DNA from: Neurospora tetrasperma FGSC 2508
Lineage: Eukaryota; Ascomycota; Sordariomycetes; Sordariales; Sordariaceae
Assembly (NCBI RefSeq): GCF_000213175.1
Contig: NW_009799104.1
Location: 3,729,128 to 3,793,127 of the forward strand
DNA: 64,000 nucleotides
Direction: 5' to 3'
The position numbers and the translations under genes were made by a program. Positions 45,000-57,178 of the stretch are shown here, piece by piece. The notes beneath the pieces were generated by a model. It ran no database searches. It was not told the origin of the DNA and worked only from the letters and a program-made list of their open reading frames with translations. Within the stretch, counting starts at the first letter, position 1. Every line of letters begins with the position of its first letter.

Positions 45000-46420
45000 A
45001 TCGAAGGTTCTCTCTTTGAAGTTTGCAGCAGTCAACTCGCTCCCTCAACCGACAACCGTCGAGTGCCAGCTTTCCTCGATGACTTCAGTCCAGTCACCGC
45101 GTCGACCTCGCCTCGCTTTGAGTCGCACAGGCATACCCAGGCATATATCGCAACCGGTCGCCATCATGGCTGACCGTATCGGTGCGCCTACACCGAACTT
45201 TATGTTGACCGAGCGCGACGTATTCACTCCTTGATCGAGTCTTCAATCCGGCGCAATGAAGCTCGCTAAGCATCGCCACAAGTCATTGCCAAACAACAGA
45301 CCTCTCGGCAAGCTCTGCTCCGAATGGAAACATTGTACGAAACCATCGGAGATCGTCATTCTCCTCCAGGCTGGGGCCGCCAACGTTACTGGCCTTAACA
45401 GTGACCTTGGCCTTGCCAGCCATCTGGTGCTTGGCCACATGCCTAAAGGTACGCAAGTTGGAGGTATTTCCCTAATTTTGAGTCTTCCTTCCAAGTGTTG
45501 TGGCACTGGAGCGGTACTCAATCATGCTTCCAGCCTCGCGCGATGAATTCTCGGAAGAACGACAGTAACAAACACCATTGTACCTCTAGACTCCATCTCA
45601 AGCGCTCCATTGGAACTGGTACTTGTAGAGGTAGCCTAGGTGTAGGGATCGAGGTTGCTTCTGTATCTGTCGCGACAGCATCATAGCGGCTGTTCACTGC
45701 TCCCTTAAAGCGCAAAACTCCCGTCATGGGTCGCGACCATTGGAGGAGCCAGACGAGATATTGTGTTTGTTCCAAGAGTTCCTCAGAGCTTTGGTGCTTG
45801 CTACGAGCGTTTGCTACAAGGCATTAAGGAATACAGAGTCAACAAAGCAATAAGAGAGACGTCTTTTCGATACTTGGCGATTGATGAGGTACTTTGAGGG
45901 CATGCCTGGACACTCCGCGCCTGGTAAAGGTCGCGAAGAGCAAGAAATCAATCCATTGAACTACAAGTTGATGAAGGAGATACTTGAAGAGATGAAGGGA
46001 GCGACACTTGGAAGCAAAAGAGCAGGCCAAACAGAGGGATCAGGGCTGGCTGTTTCAGAAACGACCAAAGGAATCCAGGGAAGGCTGGTAGGTACTTTGA
46101 ATTCATTAACGCCGTTCGGCACTTTGTCTCTTTCCCACCTTCACTGACATGGATAGCGTGCTAATGACATTGCCCTACAGGTCTCCTTGCGAGGAAGAAA
46201 AGTCCCCGGACAGAAAGCAGAAGAAAAGCTCAGCGGTTTTGAACAAAGAGGGACACTCAACGTATTTCCACCACTCTTTCGACCCAAGCAGCAGACGTCT
46301 CCGAGCGCTGAAAATACGCTTCAGCGGCCGAACTGAACACAAACGTCTACAGAAAGTCGAAACAAAACAATCAGTCAAGGAGGCGTTTGTGGACTCATTC
46401 TTGCTATGAGCCCGAAGTGC
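45000..46420 (+). pseudogene. Coding-like but broken sequence (probable decayed gene)
   Basis: Several consecutive plus-strand segments have protein-like composition but lie in different frames or are cut by single stops. Examples are SLIESSIRRNEAR then a TAA then ASPQVIAKQQTSRQALLRM (about 45231-45350), SVVALERYSIMLPASRDEF (about 45492-45550), DIVFVPRVPQSFGACYERLL (about 45758-45817), and INPLNYKLMKEILEEM (about 45949-45996). A possible intron with GTAGGT donor and CTACAG acceptor lies at about 46090-46180. The stops are TAA and TAG, one C-to-T change from Gln codons. I do not recognise the family. It may be a pseudogene or a badly modelled multi-exon gene. Confidence 0.33.
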
Positions 46421-48546
46421 GTCTGTCAAAGTACCAATTTCCAACATCAGGAAAAGAAAGCGGGCTGGCATTGCGATTTAGAGGTACTAGGTTTGCCCAT
46501 CTTCGGGACAATGGGTTAATTTTATGCGACAAGCAATACTTGAAAGGTCGGACAAATATGCCGACAGGGTCCAGGTTTTTGTGGTTGGAAACGCCATTGG
46601 TGCTGGTACGATTGCCGGACCAAAGCCGGGGCACGAAGGCGACAGGATCAACATTAAGAGTTGGAGGGGGAGGAGGAGTAAGAGGAGGAGGAGGACATGA
46701 GGGGGGTAAGCGGAAGAAGAAGGAAGAGGGGGTGGGAGAATGTGGAAGAAGTGGCGGAAGGGGAAGAGCTCCGGCTGTGGTTCGAGGGGTGCCCTTTGAC
46801 CCTCTCGCCTCATTGCAACTTCTTCACGCTTGACTGACGATAGGTTCCTGCCTCAGCTGAGATATCGGTCAGGCACTCTTTCCTCTTCGAAATCTCATTT
46901 ATGGCGCCGGGTGTTGTTTCCTTCGGCCTCCAGTCCTCCTTACCCTCATATCCGGACATTTATCCTCGAGTTGCTCCTTCCGCCTTTGCTCCCTGTCTTC
47001 TTTAGTCTTGGCCTGGTGATCCGTTGAGTGTACTAGACTTGATCAGCTCGAACTCTGGTTTCTTCCGGTCCGCCTTGTCGAAAGCAGCTCTTCGCTCTTG
47101 CTTTTCTTGCTGATCCTTCCAACCCCCTTCAGCTGACGTGCACCAGTGGTCAACATAATATTGCTGCATTACTGAACCCTGCATGACGCCCAACGCAGAA
47201 CGTGCTTAACGTGATTCCTAATTTTTCCCGTGGTATGGCTCGCGGGAGTTATGTGGTGGCATCTCTTCGTCAACAAGCAATAACCTTAAGAGAAGTCTGC
47301 CGTAGGCGCTACGACGATCGTAGGGATGGAAGCCCATATCAGGAAAAGGCATGATTGATCCTGTACATCTTCCATAGATGGCTCCCCGTATCAAACTGGT
47401 TCCTTGAATGCGACAGGTCTACTGTCAAGAACAACTATCCGCTGCACATGGATTTTCTTTCTCCAACACCAACGTAACCCACATCTTCCCATCCGTCTTC
47501 CCATCCTCGCTCCTCTCCCCATCTCCATCCTCATCTCCATTTCTTGAACTGATCGTACAATCCATTCCTCCACCCCTCCACAAACGCTTCACGACTCCCT
47601 CCAGGTAGCCAGTAAGGTGGTAGTCATCGTGACGGGGCCTTTGGATGTGGAGATAATGCTGTTGATGGGGAAAACCAGGACTTCAAGCTTAAAGACCTGA
47701 TGTCGTACGACTCATGGACGCGCGCGTTTGTTCGTCACAGTGGTTCTAGGAAGAATCCAGATCCAAGATTTCCACACAAATGGGAATTCGGTCAGGTTAT
47801 GAAGTTATGAACCCCGCCCAGCCGTAGCCAACCACACGGTCACTTCGTACCGTAAAAGGTACTGGTAGATAGGTCGGTATTGTATATGCTGCTCTACCCC
47901 GGACTGACGTATCATGCGTCGCTGACATAAGCGTGCACAACTTAGCGTGGCCCAAGTTTGGGTTACGCTCAATTGAAAAAGTTTGGTTGGAAAAGGGTTC
48001 GTGACAATGGCAGCCACTGGGCTCGCAACGAAGGAAGCAATGAGAGTCAATGGGAGTCAATGGGAGTCAATTGGAGTACAATAGTTGATCGTTGACTTGC
48101 CAAGGTTTTAGGGGTACCTACCTCTACATAGTAGGTGGTACGCGAATGGCGGGGACCCCTGCTGGACCTTCTCCACTAGAGGATTTCGGAGTTTGGGGAA
48201 ATGGGGTAAAGGCCGGGGTGGTAAGGTAACAATGCAAACGGATCCTTCCACCTTCTCGAGAACAAAAAAAATGAGAAAGGGAAAGAAAAGGATAAGCAGA
48301 GAAGAATACTTTTAGGGTAAGTATTAAGGGGCGGCCAACAACTTGGGCAGCCATCCTTCCATGCGCCAGGTCGATCAGTGCACATGTGGAAGTCATCTCA
48401 ACGAACCACAACAGCTCCTCACCGGCCAAACTGAAGCGTGGCCACATGCGCAGCAAGCCAAGACAAAAAGAAAAACAAAAGATCACTCTGTCGCCCAAGC
48501 TACTAGGTACCCAACCGGCCTCACTGCAGTCCATCGAGGACATATT
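46421..48546. other. Intergenic stretch
   Basis: It contains a purine-rich G/A tract (about 46660-46770) and a 10-bp repeat TGGGAGTCAA (48041-48077). On the minus strand at about 47000-47350 there are two coding-like pieces (YDRRSAYGRLLLRLLLVDEE; YYVDHWCTSAEGGWKDQQEK) that I could not join. No gene is called. Confidence 0.4.
48041..48077. repeat. 10-bp tandem repeat
   Basis: Three and a half units of TGGGAGTCAA lie in tandem; the first and the partial last unit are slightly changed. Confidence 0.8.
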
Positions 48547-49212
48547 ATGTCTCCCACCACCACCACCACCTTCCACCTCTTCCCTCTCCTCCCTCTCGAA
48601 CTCCGCCTCCAGATATGGGAATCCACCATCACCCCCCGCACCGTCTTACTTCGCGTCGGCACGAGACACTGGCGTCCCTTTACTACCCAAGCCGCCTATA
48701 GCCTGCTCCCAACCACGTCCGCGCCCGCGCTTCTTCGTACCTGCCACGAATCCCGCGAGGTCGGGCTCAAGGCATACACGCAAGCCTTTTCGGAATGGGA
48801 CACGGACCGTAGTCCGGGGCGGTGCAGTCCGGCGGCGGCGGCGGCCGCCAGGTATCTTTGGGTGAACTTTGCGTTGGACATGATTGACATTGGCGGGCTG
48901 GGGATCCAATTTGTGGCCATGTACAAGAGGCAAATCAGGCGGTTGAAGCTGGAGTGCGATAGGGCGAACACGGTGGGGAGATATGAGTTTGGGTTGTTGA
49001 GGGACCAGCTGCAGACGGGGGAGTATGAGAGGCTGAGGGAGGTGGAGATTGGGGTTCGTGATGATGCGTGGTTCCCAGAGAGCTGGAGGCGGGACGGGGC
49101 GTTTGTGGAGGGGTGGAGGTTGGAGGTGAGGAATTGGGAGGATGGGAGGGGGTATACTTTGTTGATGGAGAGAATGATAGGTGGTGGTGATGATGATGGG
49201 AATTGTGGGTGA
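48547..49212 (+). CDS. 2EXR-domain protein
   Basis: The frame is open from 48343, but the Met at 48547 is preferred. It directly precedes the conserved FHLFPLLPLELRLQIWE segment, and the sequence before it is poor, so the protein has 221 residues. The FxxLPxELRxxIW motif, followed ~45 residues later by ALLRTCHESREV, is the hallmark of the fungal 2EXR (heterokaryon-region associated) family. Members are very numerous in Sordariomycetes and their biochemical role is not known. The C-terminal half (RYLWVNFALDMIDI onward) fits the same family. No transmembrane segment or signal peptide is seen. Confidence 0.78.
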   Translation: MSPTTTTTFHLFPLLPLELRLQIWESTITPRTVLLRVGTRHWRPFTTQAAYSLLPTTSAPALLRTCHESREVGLKAYTQAFSEWDTDRSPGRCSPAAAAAARYLWVNFALDMIDIGGLGIQFVAMYKRQIRRLKLECDRANTVGRYEFGLLRDQLQTGEYERLREVEIGVRDDAWFPESWRRDGAFVEGWRLEVRNWEDGRGYTLLMERMIGGGDDDGNCG

Positions 49213-49386
49213 ATATTGCAGAACGGGGATTTTGGCGATGGATGAGGTGCAGAAATTGGGTTGAGGGCTTGAGCTGATGAGATTCATTTTTCCAAAATAG
49301 CAAAAGGGAAAGAGCAAAGAAAAAAAGAAAAAAAAAAAAAAAAGTAGAAGATGGGAAGAAAAAGGATGCAAGGTCCAAAAACGAAC

Positions 49387-49392
49387 AAAAAA
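49387..49392 (-). terminator. Pol III terminator of tRNA-Trp
   Basis: Six T on the minus strand lie just 3' of the tRNA, a standard RNA polymerase III stop. Confidence 0.65.
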
Positions 49393-49408
49393 GTGATGCT
49401 TGAAGCTT

Positions 49409-49480
49409 TGACCCCAACCCGATTTGAACGGATAACCTTTCGATCTGGAGTCGAACGCGCTACCGTTGCGCCATAGGGCC
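49409..49480 (-). tRNA. tRNA-Trp (anticodon CCA)
   Basis: Read on the minus strand, 72 bases fold as a cloverleaf. The acceptor stem GGCCCTA pairs with TGGGGTC (two G-U pairs), the D-arm contains GCGCAACGGTAGCGC, and the anticodon stem TTCGA/TCGAA holds the loop CTCCAGA with anticodon CCA. The T-arm is ATCCG-TTCAAAT-CGGGT and the discriminator base is A. No intron is needed. A run of six T follows about 17 bases downstream (49387-49392) as a Pol III terminator. Confidence 0.93.
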
Positions 49481-51367
49481 TTGTTGAAAGCAAATGCTGG
49501 AATCTGTGTTTATAACCTCAGCTGCAAGCAGGAACGGTACGTTTTCGGCTGTTGTTGGTTTGGAGGAAGGGCAATGAGCGGGATCCGTCATCTTTGTTGA
49601 ATTCCGACACATTGCTCCGAACAACTGAACCGACACAGCGAACACGAGCCAAAAGGAACGACTTGCGACAACCGCCGTGGCTTTGCGCCATCCCACGTTG
49701 AGCTTTTCAGCAGCATTCAGTCCAGCGATTCAGACCTAATTCAACGGTTGATCATACCTTTCTGGCCGTGACAAGTACGTAGGTGGCCCTCGCCTGGGAA
49801 ACATTCCATCATGTGCCTCTGTTCTTGGGGCTGAAATTCGATAGTTCACACTCGCTGGTTTCGGACGACGGTGGCCATTGCGTCCGGGGGTAAGTACTAA
49901 GTAGCGGCTACGGAAAGCGCCTTTTCCGTCCTTCGCTAGGTCTCCCGCCGCAGCCACTGCATGGCGGAAATGAAGAAGTGGCCGCATCAAGCCATCGGTC
50001 AACGCTCCCTCCACGGAAGGAAGAGGCGTTTGTAAAGATGCAATGAATGGGGAAGAAAGGAGGAACCACAGATGCCCGCATGCATTGAAGTTGCCAAGTG
50101 GGTAACTGCAGGTACGTACCTGCTTCCAGTCCTTAGCGCTGCAGCCACTGTAACGGTCGGCACTGCACCGCAAAGAGCACTGGAGAGCGGTTGGCCAGTG
50201 CGCTGTAGCAATCCATGTTTCAGTTCCCCCGCCGTCCGTCTTGTCTGCTCCCCGCATTTTGTCAATCGTTCATCCGACGTCAATTTCCTCCTTCCATCTT
50301 TGTTTGGACTTCAATTTCTGGATTCTTCATTCGGTTCTTCCGTCGCAAACTTCAATCCATGGACATTCTCGTCTTCGAACCCGCCTCGGCCAGTTCTGTT
50401 CGGAAAATTCAATCCCAGAATTGCGCTCGGACATCATCGTACACTACAGAACCCACGAGGCCTCTTTCAATAGTGCCATTCCTGACGACAGGCCTCCGAA
50501 CGGATCCACGATGTGACAACGAGGGACCATTCTAGACCTCTTCCTCCTACCCCACCTCTCTATCCTTCTTCGGCGCGTCAGCTAGGAACTAGCTCGTGGC
50601 TTTCCCAAACAGATCTCTAATCCCTGGGCTGAGGCTGATGTCGGCAACATGGTCTCCCCCGCAAGCACATCACTGGCGATCCCCACGTGTGACTGGCAAC
50701 TAGTCTGTCTTGGTTGACGACATCATCACTCCAAGTCATGTCCTGAAGGCCGAGAGAGAGCTATGTACGAACCCGTGTGCTAGCTCCAAGCTGATATCAC
50801 TGACTAACGAGGCAAATGGTCCTAGGATAACCGCCGGGCGCAACACATCTTTCTTCCTTCAGCTCCGATCAGGGCAGCATTGGCATGGGATATCATGCCC
50901 TTTCGGGCTTCAATAAACAATTTGTTACGCAACCAACATGTTTATGCCTCGCCGAGCACAGCAAGACTAATGGACTTCTCTCATGGATCGACCAGCCTAC
51001 CTCGTTGTGATGGCATTCGATAGTCGGCTTCGCTTGCGTGATGGACCGGCCACTCAACGAAGGTGCGGACGCCACAATATCTGGTCTTCACACATCGACT
51101 CTCACGGAGATGCCGTGATGCCAGACTGAGGAGAGCCATTGGTTCATGGCCATACGAGGATGGGACGCCGGTTTCCAGGACGCGCTTGATGAGGATACCG
51201 AAGATGGAACAGAGAGTTGTTGAGGTCAGAAATGCCATGTATAAAACCCTCTTTCCATCCTCCCATCAACACAATGCATCACCATCACCATCAACATCAC
51301 AATCACAACACCAGTTGACAACACATCCAAACACTCAAACAACTTCCATTCTTCATCATTGCCCATC

Positions 51368-53745
51368 ATGTCCAACATCGACTTTGTCCAAGCTCTCAAG
51401 ACCTCCAAGGCCCCCGGCGCTTCTTGGAGGCTCCCCGATGTCAAGGGCTTGGCCTCAAAGCCAGAGTCTGGGTTGCTTGAGGATGGTTGCCATACCGAAG
51501 AATCTGTCTTTGATCCAGACAACCGCGAGAAGGTTCACCCTAGAGACTTTGCGGACGGTGGAAAGTATCGCTGTAAGTGGCTTCAGATCAAAGCTTGAAT
51601 CACTTTTCTTGACGTACCATTGCTAATCTCCTTGAAAGCTATCATCAAGCTTGCCATGCGCTATGAGGGAATGGGTGCTGGTGATAACCGCTGGGCGTAA
51701 GTTTATGGCCACTCGTGTTGCGGACGAGCGGGCTATCGCTAATTTCATTTTTCCTCTAGTATCGGCACTGGCTACCTTGTCGCCTCCGACACTTTTGTTA
51801 CTGCCGGCCACTGCGTCTTCCACCGCGGCGATGATGGTCACGGTCTCGGTCGTCTCACTCACATGAAATGTTTCATCGGATACCACGGGAAAGACTCGGC
51901 TAGCGATCCATCCGTCCAATTCCGCTCTGCCGCCAAGGTCGTCACCACATCCAAGTACATCATTGATGGCGATCGTCGCCGTGATGTTGCCTTTGTCAAG
52001 GTTGACCAGCCCTTCGACGGCAACCTTAACCTCTTCAAGTACCAGGACACACCTCTCAAGGATAGCACTCTCCTGGGCGTCATCGGCTATCCGGGAGACA
52101 AGTCAATGAACAACGAGAAAGGCGCCGAGATGTATGAGCTTGTCGAGCAAGTCGCATTTGACTTGAATGTCAGCCAAAGGAACATGCTCGAATACCCAAT
52201 TTCGACTGCCGGAGGTGAGCATTCGTCAGCGTGTTAAATCACTAGGTAGTGAATCGATCTAACAGCGTGCCTGTTTTAGGTCAGTCTGGCGCTCCTGTCC
52301 TCAAATTCAAGTTCAGCGGTAGTCGCGTAGTGCCGGATGCTGTTATTGGCACCCATTGCTACGGCGGATCTGGTAACAACTCTGCCAGCGTCATTGGCGG
52401 TCAGTACGGTAACGACTACAAGGCGCTCCTAGCCGGTCTCCCAAAGAACGGCAGTCCTTTGGTCACGGATATAAGCCAGGGTATTCTTGGCGTGAAGCCC
52501 GTGGACCAGGTTGACCTCGATGAGGCGGAGGGATTCCTTGACGTCTTGAAGGACATTGGCCGCGTTGTCGCGCCCATCGCCCAACAAGGTCTTTCGTTTG
52601 CTTCGCCTTTTCTCGGCCCTCTAGGAGGCCCCGTCTCTGCCATTGGTGGCATTGCCCTCGGCGCGCTAAGCAAAGTTTGTGAGGAATCTGCTTTGGACGA
52701 AGACCAGGCGCCATCCTACAAGCTTGAGGACGGTATAGCGCAACGTGCTGTCCTAGCTGAAGCTGCACTTCAGACTGTTCTCCGTATGGAGCGCAGCCCA
52801 GCCAACAAGCGCATCATGGACAACATGCAAGCCAAGTATAAAGGTAGCCGGTTCGATTCGGAGAAGGCCAACAAGCTTGGTACCAAATTGGTTCCTCTAC
52901 TGTCCCAGGCCGGCCTTCATCTTGCCATCAACGAGAACCTCGCCACTGGCAGGAAGCAAGTCAGTGGCGTAAAGAAGGTCCCCAAGCCCACAGGACCCGA
53001 GGCTGACGGCCTCGATGCCGGCGACCCGCAAATTGCTGGCTTCATTAACGCTGTTACTCAGACGGAGGTCAAGCAATACACAAGTGTGGGCAAGATTGAT
53101 GATGCCGAATCTGAGTTCTTCGACAACCTCAGTGCTTTCATTGGCAAAGCTTTTCGGGCTAGTAAGCCTGCGCTGATTGACGGTGCTCGGGCTGTCCTTA
53201 CCACTGGCCAGAAGCAGCTCGACGATTACCTCTCCAAAAAGTCTGCATCACCCGAAACCGACCTTTCGGCCCCGCCCAACCCTACTGACAAGAACCGTCC
53301 GATTACCGATGCCAAGGCCGCTGGTTTGCTAGCTCATCGTGCCGTTTTGGCCGAATGTGCACTCCAAGCCGTTCTGGAGGCCAAAAATGGCGATCTTCAG
53401 GAGAGTGTTATCCTCGGTGATAGCGGTTCCGCCGAGCCCGAGTCTTTCTTTGACGGACTGCTCAAGACAGTCCAGATGATGGGCTCGGCTGTGGTCAAGG
53501 TTGCTCCCAAGGTTTTGGACGTGGCGTTGCCGATTCTGCTTGACACGGTCAAGGGCCATGCTCGTGCCGAGTCCATCTTTGATACTCCTGTGGTTCCTCC
53601 TCCTGCTCCGCGCCCCAATGGCGTCAAGGCTGCAAGTGGGGGCTTTGCAAGTATGAACACCGCGAGTGCTAATGGGGGAGATGGTGAGGGTGGTGGCCGT
53701 GACAAGCTCCTCTTCATCCAGGGTCACTTTGTCCCGAACGTTTGA
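51368..53745 (+). CDS. Intracellular trypsin-like serine protease with repeated hydrophobic C-terminal region
   Basis: Four exons (51368-51572, 51639-51696, 51760-52214, 52280-53745) join through GTAAGT/GTGAGC donors and AAAG/CTAG/TTAG acceptors, giving 727 residues. The triad of a chymotrypsin-fold (V8-like) peptidase is complete: His105 in TAGHC, Asp163 in RRDVAFV, Ser242 in GQSGAP. There is no signal peptide, so it should act inside the cell. After the protease domain (to about 295) come related units beginning EGFLDVL (324), EFFDNL (518) and SFFDGLL (628). Each is followed by ~35 hydrophobic or amphipathic residues. The first has a Gly-rich stretch, PFLGPLGGPVSAIGGIALGAL (349-369). Two units end with QRAVLAEAALQTVL (394-407) and HRAVLAECALQAVL (592-605). 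The tail (680-727) is Pro/Gly-rich. I do not know the C-terminal family; membrane interaction is only an inference. Confidence 0.8.
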
Positions 53746-55971
53746 ATGAGTTCGAGGTTCTCTTGGGCGCGTGGGGGGGTGTCTGTCGATTTTTGACGGA
53801 TGGATGACTGTAATTGTGGAAGGTGTCCGGGAGTGCGGAACAAGAAGGGTATTGTGGCTTAGGCTGGCCCTAAGCATCTCGTTTTGGTTGTCTTCGGTCA
53901 TGTTTCTGTTTGAATTTTGTTCCTGGTTATTAAGTATCGCAATAATATTCTTCTAGGCCTAGCATGCATGGTCCCTTCGTTGCCTTGCTCCTCGCGAGTG
54001 GTTGTCCTGCCACCTACTTGACCTTCCGCCATTCTACCCGGCATTCTTTCATTATGTAGGCTAAATCTCCACCTCATCGTCCTAGGATGCGTGTATGCTA
54101 ACCTTAGGGTGTGCGGAAGTTTGGATGTTCAGTGTGTCCGTACACCGGTACGAGAATTCGTTGAGTGTTCACAGGTTTTAAAATGAAGGCTGAGCGTGAG
54201 GTGTTCATGTCTCATAGGATGATGGCTCAAAGAAACGTCCACCCTGTGGGAATATTATTCAGGGGTAGTTTGGGACGGAACCTGCGCCAATACATGTGCA
54301 GACAAAGGTGCATTCGATACAGGTGGTCGGGGACGCCAATGCGTACGTGTACATGACATTTGGCGGGCGCAGGGTACTTTGGCGGAACTGAATTGGACCT
54401 GCTGATCGGATAATTGACATGGATGCAAAGGTGAATGTTCCAGAACAGAGTTAATGTGGTGTCGTGCAAAGGACCTCAAGGTTCAAAGTTGGGCAGTCGA
54501 GGTGAATGCATTTATGGCCATTGGGACTGCTGAGGTGCTCAATTTGCTTGGGACGAATGGACAAACAGCTGACACTGAACACCCGAATGGGCGATATCTA
54601 GGACGGCAGTGCGAGAGAGGTGGAAGAGGCAGCCAGCTCGAGCTCGTTTGAGATGTGACGAAGTTGGGGACGACAAGACCGAACTCCTTTCATCCATCCA
54701 TGTCTGGCGCCGGAAAAAAAAAAAAAGGAGCCGCATGCAAACAACACAACTGCATCATCATCAAGATCAGGCATTTGTTGCTCAATGTTGAGGATGGATC
54801 GGTTTGCAATCCTTTATGGAAGGATTGCGATCGTTGTTGTGATCTATGCATTTCAGGTCGAGTTCTGATGTTGATGTGAGCCAGGGGGGAGTCTTGGCAA
54901 ATTTGGAAGTCGAAAGGCACTGTAGACACTCGAGAATATCACGGCCACAGCTCAGATTAGTGGCTGTTGTAAGCATATAGCCATGATGTAAATGATAATA
55001 TATCAGTTTCTCCCTTAATCGTGGAGTTCTATCCATCGAATTGTGCACAAAATGCTGGACTGTCAGGACCCATTTCTGGTTCAGATCCAAACCTTGACGA
55101 GACCGTTTGACACTCGACCACAAATGGTAAATGCAGTGCCCTAGACTCGCTATGACGTGCTGTGCCAATGTCCGGTGAATGTTTCTGCCCGTTCTCACGG
55201 TGCAGCCGGAGCGGGCCCGTGATGATCGACCCAAAGCTGGAAGTGATATGGGTATCAAGCTGACCGCGCCGCCCAAGACCACAATCGTCAGCCCAAACTA
55301 TCAGATATTGCTAGTTTGAACTTGTTCAACCCACGCGCGTAATGCCTAGAAGTCATTTCTACTTTTTCCCGTAGAAACCACCCCATGCGCGTGCTGTAGC
55401 TGTGATAAGCCGGATCCGCATCACCACCTCCCGCCTTGGATATCTCTCACCACCCGCCCCAATTCTCACCTCCCACCTCACCTTGCCATCACCAACCTTA
55501 TTGCAAACAGATATTCTGCAAACCTGGCATTCACAAGTCCCGTCCCAACATTTCCTGCCACCCTTCCCCACCCAAAACCACTTTGCACATCAAGGTCCTA
55601 GCCACACTCATGGTGTTTGCCAGCCCATGACACCTGTCCCCGACACATTGACATTGGTCCAACATCGGTCTGACACTTGCCAGAAATTTCACTGCATCCC
55701 GCACCATTTCCCAGAATATAAGAACCCCCCCAATCTCCCGCCAACTCTTCCTGTTGCATCTTCCTCCCACCACCACTTTTCCAACTTTCGAACTCGCACC
55801 CCGCACAGCTTTCTTCAGAACTTCGCACCTCTTCCGTGCTCAACTCTTCCTTCATCCATCCACACTTGTCATCCATCAACAATCTCAACTTCCTTGTCAC
55901 ATCTTCTGTGCTAGGATCGCCACTCGTCCACACGCGACTTTTCTTTGTCATTTCTTCAATCAGCAATCAAG
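53746..55971. other. Intergenic stretch
   Basis: No gene is supported. It has an A-run at 54714-54726 and a C/T-rich promoter-like region from about 55430 to 55970 leading into the next gene. Confidence 0.45.
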
Positions 55972-57178
55972 ATGCCTCCCAAGGTTGATGCCTCCGAGAA
56001 GGGCCCTTTCACCGCGCGTGAGGTTGACACTCTCGTCATGTCCTTCTTGTGCATGCCCGAAATGCCTGTGGTAGGTCGCACTTTTTCTTTGTTTTCCATC
56101 ATGATTCATCACTATCGTGGTAATCATCATCATCATCTTCTTCTTCTTGTTCTTCTTTATCAGTACCATTCACCATTCACCTTCCCCATCATGCCTCTCC
56201 TTCATGCATCCACAACATGCATCATACTGGTTCACTTCACTCACCCCAACCTCACCTCGTCATCACCACTCCCACCCACATGCAACCAATGCTAATCCCT
56301 CCTAGGTCGACTACGTCAAGCTCGCCAACCACCTCGGCATGGCCAACCACCGCAGCGCCTCCAACGCCTGGTCGGCACTCAAGAAGAAGATCTCTGAGCT
56401 GAAGCCAGATATCCCTCTCCCGCCCAAGCCCACCAAGGCCAAGGGCAAAGCCGCTGCCAACGGCGCCGCTTCAAGCAAGAAGGCCAACGGAAAAGCAAAG
56501 CCCGCTGCTGATGTCAAGGACGAGCCGGTGTCTGAGGCTGAAAGCGACAAGTCTGAACTTTCGAGCGTCAAGAGTGAGGAGATCAAGATCGACGCTTCTA
56601 CCGAGAAGGCCGCCGACAAGAAGAAGCCTGCTGTGAGGAAGACAGTCAAGAAGGAGACCAAGATCAAGAAGGAGGATACCCCCATCGGAGACGACGAGGA
56701 GGAGGAGGAGACACCCGTCAAGTCCGAGCAGAGCAGCGATGTTGAGGATGTTGCTGTCTCGATTGAGCAAGAACACGAGCAACAGCCAGAGCCAGTCATC
56801 ATCCCTATCACCAAGAAACGCGGCCGCTCCGCCAAATCCACTGAGAAGGAGGGTCCCGCGGCCAAGAAGCCTCGCACTACCGCCGCTGCTGCCAAGACTG
56901 CTTCACCCAAGAAGACTGCTGTTCCCCGCGGCAGAGCGGCTCAGGCTAAGGCTGCTGCTGCTGCTGCCAAGGCGGCGGAGGAGGCTGCGAGCAAGAAGAT
57001 CAAGAAGGAGCAGGAGGATAGCGAGATGGAAGATGCCCCCAGTGCCGGTGAGGAGAGCGACCGTGGTGTGAAGGTCAAGACTGAGGTTCGCGAGGATGCT
57101 GGAAATAGCAGCGAGGTGGAAGCTGCTGAGCAGTTGAAGCGGGAGCAGGAGGAGGATTGTGATGAGGGGGAGATTTGA
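55972..57178 (+). CDS. Lysine-rich nuclear-type protein with N-terminal Myb/SANT-like helices
   Basis: Two exons, 55972-56070 and 56306-57178, flank a 235-bp intron (GTAGGT donor, TCCTAG acceptor, phase 0), giving 323 residues. Residues about 10-65 (FTAREVDTLVMSFL ... VDYVKLANHLGM ... RSASNAWSALKKKI) form three helices with the spacing of a Myb/SANT-like domain that is common in fungal nuclear proteins. The rest is low-complexity and alternates acidic runs with Lys/Ala stretches. It contains possible nuclear localisation signals (KKRGRSAK, AKKPR) and several VKSE/VKDE/IKKE segments of the sumoylation type. A chromatin or DNA-bound role is inferred. The start follows a strong CAAG-ATG context. 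Confidence 0.7.

Larger units (their letters stand above)
49213..51367. other. Intergenic: tRNA gene and upstream region of the protease gene
   Basis: Apart from the tRNA-Trp at 49409-49480 there is an A-rich run at 49320-49345. A short plus frame at 50241-50516 contains IPELRSDIIVHYRTHEASF, which weakly recalls an F-box/2EXR start but has no further support. I call no protein gene. Confidence 0.45.

Noticed and set aside
48343-48546. Longer N-terminus for the 2EXR protein
   Set aside because: The extra 68 residues look like leader sequence, and the Met at 48547 sits right before the domain.
48646-49417. Pro/His/Ser-rich minus frames opposite the 2EXR gene
   Set aside because: They are antisense shadows with low-complexity composition.
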